From Saprospiraceae bacterium (GTDB lineage: Bacteria > Bacteroidota > Bacteroidia > Chitinophagales > Saprospiraceae), in the NCBI GenBank assembly GCA_016718205.1, contig JADKEB010000014.1, positions 1-64,000 on the forward strand: a stretch of 64,000 nt of DNA, in the 5' to 3' direction. Below are positions 60,200-64,000 of this stretch, one piece after another. Within the stretch, counting starts at the first letter, position 1. Each line of letters starts with the position of its first letter. A model generated the notes under the pieces. That model made no database searches. It saw only the letters and a program-made list of their open reading frames with translations, and was not told the origin of the DNA. The position numbers and the translations under genes are program-made.

Positions 60200-61229
60200 A
60201 TGTATAAATTATTATTCAAACCACTTCTTTTTTTATTGGAACCCGAGGCGGCCCATCAGCTCACCATCAAAATTTTTAATTTGATTCTCAGCATTCCCGG
60301 ATGTGCTACATTATTTAAAAAATTTTATTTCATCGATGACCCCAAACTCAAGGTGCATCTTTGGGGATTGGAATTTCCAAATCCTGTTGGTCTTGCTGCA
60401 GGTTTTGATAAAGATGGAAAGTACTTCGGTACGATGTCCCATTTAGGTTTTGGGTTTATTGAAATAGGAACAGTGACACCTCTGCCACAGCCAGGTAATG
60501 ACAAACCCAGACTATTCAGACTGCCACAAGACCTGGGTCTTATCAACCGTATGGGTTTCAATAATGATGGAGTGGGTGCTATGGTGTCCAGACTCAGAAA
60601 CAGAAAAAATAACACCATTCTTATAGGTGGCAACATCGGAAAGAATAAAATCACACCCAATGAAAATGCTACGGATGATTATGTGATCTGTTTTGAAGCT
60701 TTATTTGATCTGGTGGATTATTTTGTTGTTAATGTCAGTTCTCCCAATACTCCCGGGTTTAAGGGAATTGCAGGAAAAAGCACCATTGACACAACTCCTT
60801 TCTGTACTGATAGCAGCAAATGATAAAAAGGAAAAACCCAAACCTATCCTGCTAAAAATAGCACCGGACCTTACTGATACGCAGCTGGATGATATCATAG
60901 ATATCGTTCGTGAAACCGGTATTCATGGAATCATAGCTACCAATACTACCTTGGACAGAGGTAATCTGACAGAAGATATTACGTCAATCGGAATGGGTGG
61001 ATTGAGCGGAGCTCCTTTACGCGACAGATCAACAGAAGTCATCAGGTACATTTCACAGAAGTCCGAAGGCAGAGTTCCAATCATAGGAGTAGGAGGAATA
61101 ACGACACCAACTGATGCCCTGGAAAAACTTAAAGCCGGTGCTTCACTGATTCAGGTGTATACCGGTATGATTTATGAGGGGCCAGGATTGGTCAAAGAAA
61201 TTAATAAGGCTATATTGAAAAGAAAATGA
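60200..61229 (+). pseudogene. pyrD: Dihydroorotate dehydrogenase (quinone, class 2) broken by a frameshift
   Basis: PyrD oxidises dihydroorotate to orotate at the inner membrane in pyrimidine biosynthesis, using FMN and quinone. The N-terminal half is intact: KPLLFLLEPEAAHQLTIKIF (membrane-binding helices), LWGLEFPNPVGLAAGFDKDG, NRMGFNNDGV, and up to VVNVSSPNTPG. One extra base in TCCCGGGTTT (60751-60760) then throws the frame off. The other frame resumes as LRELQEKAPLTQLLSVLI, with KIAPDLTDTQLDDII, IATNTTLDRGN, GLSGAPLRDRSTEVIRYISQ and IIGVGGITTPTDALEKL, to its end at 61229. All parts of the enzyme are present, so the break is most likely a sequencing error in an essential gene. Confidence 0.9.
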
Positions 61230-61257
61230 TAGCAAAGCTGGAGTGTACCAAATGATG

Positions 61258-62631
61258 TCAAAATTTCCCAAATGACCTGAAATCCTTGATTCTGACTTCG
61301 AGGTAGAATTTTGTCTTCATCAATGCTTCTATCTCTCCGGGCTTCAGCTGGAAACTTTCTACATCAGCACCACCAATACCTATTTTCATTTCCATATCAT
61401 AGGTAGAGTTGAACTCTTTGAGTTGTGCATCGATATTTTTTTGTACTTCTTTCAAAGATTCATTGACATTAAATTTCATTTTGCTTTCCAGTTCGTTGCG
61501 GATTTTACCTTCAGCGATCCATGCAGCTGCTTTGTGGATGACATTTTTTGTTTTGAACTGTATATCTACATTATCCATATAAAAACTATTGGCAAGGGCA
61601 TCATATTTTGGTTTGCCTTTGATGATAAGTGTGCCGTCGGCCGAGCCTGAGATATCTGTGACTACCCTGAGAAATTCATAGTCGCAATTGGTGATGATAT
61701 TGCTGAGTGTGATGGATTTGTCTCCAGTGGTAAAGGTCTTTCCATCCAGATTGGATTTTATGATAGGGTTGATATCGGCCATCCTTATGTTGCTCACTAT
61801 CCTGAAGATGGAGCTATCCGGAATTTCTTCTGACCAAAACAGTTTTGGCAGATTTTGACTTACCAGATTGGCCTTTGGCTTGTAGGTTGAAAATGTGGAA
61901 TATCCTTTTATGCCAATCTTGCCGGAAGAAGTAACTCTTCCATTGCGCACTTTATTGAGATGAATCAGCTCTGGTTTGATATTGAGCCATGCAGCTGAAT
62001 CCATCAGCATCGGCTGATCAAACATAGCCATATTCTCTTTCATTTTTTGTCTCACTGAAAAGTTGTCATTCACAGATTGGTCTATACTTTCTTCGATTTT
62101 TTGTTTACTTTTCTTCAGTATGATGTCAGAGATATTTTCGATAGGGATGTTGAGACCAGCGACTGAAAGTTTTGGTTTTTCTATCCATCTGTGAAATGAC
62201 AGGCTTGTTTTCGTTTTCATATTCCACATACTATCCATGTCTAAGTCGGTGACAAAACTCATTTCCAATGTACCTTTGGCCTTAAGATCTGTGAGAAATG
62301 TTTTTTTCTCAACATTGACGGTCACTGGTACCACTACCAAAATGCTTTTGCCTTCTATCTCCACTGCAGCAGACTTTGGTTTACTCAGAGTCATTTTTAC
62401 ATCGTATTCCGGTATATCAAAATTACTTTTAAAAACATCCGAAATAGCATTATTAAAAGTATCAATAATGCCTGATTTATCCAGTTTATAGTTGATGACG
62501 ATATCTGTATAAAAATTTTTAACGATGTCAGGTGATTTTACCGGCACATAAACCACTTCTTTTTTTGTGGCACATGACATAAAAATCGATAAGCTGAAAA
62601 TGACAAAAATGATGGATGGAATGTGCTTCAT
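61258..62631 (-). CDS. DUF4403 family lipoprotein
   Basis: The 457-residue protein has a lipobox FMSC (Cys19) after MKHIPSIIFVIFSLS and should be attached to the outer or inner membrane. The DUF4403 pattern appears as KLDKSGIIDTFNNAI, SLSFHRWIEKPKLSVAGL, AAWLNIKPELIHLNKVRN and ADGTLIIKGKPKYDA near the C terminus. Structure and function of the family are largely unknown. A tubular lipid-binding fold of the SMP/BPI type has been proposed for related proteins, so a role in lipid handling is only inference. The start is at the ATG at 62631; the frame extends to 62850 but crosses a promoter box. Confidence 0.85.
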   Translation of the reverse strand: MKHIPSIIFVIFSLSIFMSCATKKEVVYVPVKSPDIVKNFYTDIVINYKLDKSGIIDTFNNAISDVFKSNFDIPEYDVKMTLSKPKSAAVEIEGKSILVVVPVTVNVEKKTFLTDLKAKGTLEMSFVTDLDMDSMWNMKTKTSLSFHRWIEKPKLSVAGLNIPIENISDIILKKSKQKIEESIDQSVNDNFSVRQKMKENMAMFDQPMLMDSAAWLNIKPELIHLNKVRNGRVTSSGKIGIKGYSTFSTYKPKANLVSQNLPKLFWSEEIPDSSIFRIVSNIRMADINPIIKSNLDGKTFTTGDKSITLSNIITNCDYEFLRVVTDISGSADGTLIIKGKPKYDALANSFYMDNVDIQFKTKNVIHKAAAWIAEGKIRNELESKMKFNVNESLKEVQKNIDAQLKEFNSTYDMEMKIGIGGADVESFQLKPGEIEALMKTKFYLEVRIKDFRSFGKF

Positions 62632-62648
62632 AATAATGTAATATGGTG

Positions 62649-62656
62649 CAAAGATA
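62649..62656 (-). promoter_or_regulatory. Bacteroidota -7 promoter box for the DUF4403 gene
   Basis: The minus strand reads TATCTTTG, 17 nt before the ATG at 62631. Confidence 0.55.
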
Positions 62657-62721
62657 AATGCTGAATGATATGAGAGCATCATATCATATATAAATTTTTT
62701 ATAAAATATTCCACATAAATC

Positions 62722-62751
62722 TTGTACACATGACATTAAATCGTATTTTTG
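62722..62751 (+). promoter_or_regulatory. Bacteroidota promoter with -33 and -7 elements
   Basis: TTG (62722-62724), then 19 bp, then TATTTTTG (62744-62751) is an exact match to the TTG-N19-TAnnTTTG form. The ATG at 62784 lies 32 nt downstream. This is the best promoter in the window. Confidence 0.75.
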
Positions 62752-62783
62752 TTTTTTATATGTGTAATTAACCTGTAAACAAA

Positions 62784-63383
62784 ATGAAAAACCCAATTTT
62801 AGTATTTGTAAGTATTTGTATGACAGTAGTTTGTCTCGGGCAGTCATCAAGAAATGCCAGATGTACCGCTGATTTGAAAATGGACCCTGTCATACAGACA
62901 GTAGAGAAAACTCATTATATTTTTACGGGGTCAGATACTACGGGCCTGAATGTAAAGGTTAGCAAAATTGTGGTTTCTGAAGGAAGAAGAGAACTGGTAA
63001 AAAGAAAGATCAAAGATTGTGATAAACCTAATCCTGAAGATTGTATGACTCAGGTCGTCCAGGAAATTCCACCGATCACTATGAATCTTTATACCTTACC
63101 AAACCCTGACAATACACAGGAATATGATATAAGAAAAGAAAAAGTCAATGTTACTGTAAAAGAAGCATCAACAATGACTGAAGGGATAGTTTGCCCTCGT
63201 AACCGTACACCAAAACTCATCACCTTGCTCCAGCAGGCTTTGATCAAACAAGGATATCCACTTTCAGCCAATGGGCAGTATGATCAGGCAACACAACTCT
63301 CAGTCATTGACTACCAAAAATCAAAAGGACTTCCATACGGAGATTTGACGTTGGGTGTTTTGGCGTTACTGGATGTGAGGTAG
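62784..63383 (+). CDS. Secreted peptidoglycan-binding domain protein
   Basis: The 199-residue protein has a signal peptide (MKNPILVFVSICMTVVCLGQ). A middle region has TGLNVKVSKIVVSEGRRELV, then KRKIKDCDKP and LYTLPNPDNTQEYDIRKEKV. The last 70 residues form a putative peptidoglycan-binding (PG_binding_1) domain: LITLLQQALIKQGYPLSANG, QYDQATQLSVIDYQKSKGLP, then LTLGVLALLDVR. The first domain is unrecognised. A 94%-identical copy of its central part (84 bp) lies 591 bp downstream. It has a strong promoter. Confidence 0.82.
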   Translation: MKNPILVFVSICMTVVCLGQSSRNARCTADLKMDPVIQTVEKTHYIFTGSDTTGLNVKVSKIVVSEGRRELVKRKIKDCDKPNPEDCMTQVVQEIPPITMNLYTLPNPDNTQEYDIRKEKVNVTVKEASTMTEGIVCPRNRTPKLITLLQQALIKQGYPLSANGQYDQATQLSVIDYQKSKGLPYGDLTLGVLALLDVR

Positions 63384-63396
63384 GTGTTTTTAAGAA

Positions 63397-63431
63397 GTGT
63401 TAGGTGTTAGGTGTTAGGTGTTAGGTGTTAG
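63397..63431 (+). repeat. Five tandem copies of GTGTTAG
   Basis: The heptamer GTGTTAG occurs five times in a row immediately after the gene ending at 63383. Simple tandem repeats of this length are typically variable by slippage. Confidence 0.9.
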
Positions 63432-63535
63432 AAAAGAGACCCTCGTTCGTCGTACCGCGTCAAGGCTATGCTTGAGCTTCTTGGCTACTATGCAGTATCA
63501 GCAGGCATCTTGCCTGAGAGTATACAAAAAAAAGA
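63432..63535 (+). other. Spacer with an intergenic repeat-like sequence
   Basis: GTTCGTCGTA near 63443, TATGCAGTATCAGCAGGCAT and CTTGCC resemble the opening bases of this window and look like a copy of a dispersed element. Low confidence. Confidence 0.3.
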
Positions 63536-63619
63536 CCTGAATGTAAAGGTTTACCAAATTGTAGTTTCTGAAGGAAGAAGAGAACTGGTAAAAAGAAAGA
63601 TCAAAAATTGTGATAAACC
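63536..63619 (+). pseudogene. Partial duplicate of the peptidoglycan-binding gene
   Basis: The 84 bp differ at five positions from 62945-63028, the part of the upstream gene encoding LNVKVSKIVVSEGRRELVKR and beyond. The copy keeps its frame (VYQIVVSEGRRELVKRKIKN) in an open stretch of 77 codons but has no signal peptide or other domain. It is probably a degenerating piece of a former tandem duplicate. Confidence 0.75.
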
Positions 63620-63656
63620 ATTAACAATGCAGGCTGGAAGCCTTGTGATAGGGTAT

Positions 63657-63673
63657 CGTAGCGGGACGCTACG
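63657..63673. repeat. Short perfect hairpin CGTAGCG-GGA-CGCTACG
   Basis: Seven paired bases on each side of a three-base loop. It resembles REP-like hairpins and does not have a T tract. Confidence 0.6.
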
Positions 63674-63715
63674 ACAAACTGGCGTTAAAAATATAAATTG
63701 AGCCACATTAATTGA

Positions 63716-63760
63716 AAAAGCGATGTAAATCTATTGAAGACTTACACCGCTTTTGTTTTT
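63716..63760. terminator. Bidirectional terminator at the end of the T9SS gene
   Basis: AAAAGCG-TGTAA pairs with TTACA-CGCTTTT, with one bulge or mismatch, and T runs follow. It lies 18 bp from the stop codon of the minus-strand gene. Confidence 0.7.
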
Positions 63761-63778
63761 TATAATGACAAGGGAAAC

Positions 63779-64000
63779 TTACTCCTTGATCAATCTCTGA
63801 GTGGTGGCCACACCATCAGCTATGATAGTGATGGTATATAAGCCGGATGACAATGGAGAGATGTCCAAAGTCTCAGCACTGTAGTTTTTATAATCAATGA
63901 TCGTCCTTCCTGTGATGTCTTTGATACTGATATCAAATGTCGAACTGCTGCCATCATGGATGATGGAGACGAGATCTGATGCAGGATTGGGTGCTATGTG
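63779..64000 (-). CDS. C-terminal end of a T9SS-exported protein (partial)
   Basis: Only the last 73 residues are in the window; the 5' end lies beyond position 64000. They read HIAPNPASDLVSIIHDGSSS, then TFDISIKDITGRTIIDYKNY, SAETLDISPLSSGLYTITII and ADGVATTQRLIKE with the stop at 63779-63781. PNPASD at the start, SSGLYTI in the middle and the basic end are the marks of the type A T9SS sorting domain, which is recognised at the outer membrane and removed during secretion. The cargo function cannot be told. Confidence 0.85.
   Translation of the reverse strand, partial: HIAPNPASDLVSIIHDGSSSTFDISIKDITGRTIIDYKNYSAETLDISPLSSGLYTITIIADGVATTQRLIKE

Noticed and set aside
62632..62850. A 73-residue N-terminal extension of the DUF4403 protein
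   Set aside because: It crosses the TATCTTTG promoter box, overlaps the divergent gene at 62784 and precedes a perfect lipoprotein signal at 62631.
63397..63431. CRISPR or attachment-site array
   Set aside because: Only seven-base units without spacers; simple sequence repeat.
1..64000. tRNA, rRNA, tmRNA and CRISPR loci
   Set aside because: I searched by eye for their typical motifs and saw none; a covariance-model search could still reveal small RNAs.

Overview
The window is AT-rich DNA from a member of the phylum Bacteroidota. Three things support this: many genes are preceded by the phylum's TAnnTTTG -7 promoter box, two genes carry type IX secretion (T9SS) C-terminal sorting domains, and families typical of the phylum are present (DUF4286, DUF6702, DUF4403, a DUF4249-like lipoprotein). 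A Saprospiria-like lineage is plausible but is only inference. I see no rRNA, tRNA or CRISPR array.

Layout. 0.2-3.4 kb: small outer-membrane and hypothetical genes. 3.6-4.7 kb: a decayed IS1380-type transposase followed by intergenic repeats. 4.7-10.6 kb: a lipoprotein, dnaK with a sigma-54-like promoter and two upstream inverted repeats, a DUF6702 gene with yidD, and a GH13 amylase lipoprotein. 10.7-10.94 kb: a block of homopolymers that is almost certainly a sequencing or assembly artefact. 11.0-12.2 kb: a broken PD-(D/E)XK transposase-family gene and a 120-bp direct repeat. 12.5-18.5 kb: an ABC exporter pair, an enoyl-reductase-like protein, an MltD-like lytic transglycosylase and a STAS protein. 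19-30 kb: clpC, infC (TTG start, no rpmI-rplT behind it), an acetyltransferase, a large metalloprotease/propeller/barrel protein, a TPR protein, DUF4286 and a histidine kinase. 30-41.7 kb: Fic, surface proteins, a Sua5/TsaC-type enzyme, a secreted M36 metallopeptidase and a PD40-amidohydrolase fusion. 41.7-47.4 kb: a phenylacetyl-CoA epoxidase operon (paaE-tetR-paaA-paaB-paaC) split by a subtilase gene. 47.7-49.4 kb: a transposase fragment, large hairpins and a second PD-(D/E)XK gene. 49.6-56.2 kb: an MCE protein, a TPR protein, ftsK, a saccharopine-dehydrogenase-like gene and a zinc-ribbon protein. 56.5-61.2 kb: two potassium channels flanking a GH130 phosphorylase, then a frameshifted pyrD. 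61.2-64 kb: DUF4403, a peptidoglycan-binding protein with a partial duplicate behind it, and the C-terminal end of a T9SS cargo.

How the genes work together. The clearest functional unit is the paa operon. It has a TAnnTTTG promoter, a perfect 14-bp palindrome where transcription should start, and its own TetR regulator as second gene, so autoregulation by an acyl-CoA-responsive repressor is likely. The secreted enzymes (GH13, M36, S8, the gluzincin-propeller-barrel protein and the PD40-amidohydrolase) fit a polymer-degrading lifestyle. dnaK and clpC are stress-protein genes, and each is followed by a copy of the same palindromic intergenic repeat.

Cautions. Several otherwise normal genes carry single-base frameshifts, including essential pyrD, and there is the homopolymer block. 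Consensus errors are therefore likely, and pseudogene calls should be read with that in mind. The 5' end of several genes is placed at an ATG downstream of the longest possible frame, because the upstream TTG lies inside a TAnnTTTG promoter box.
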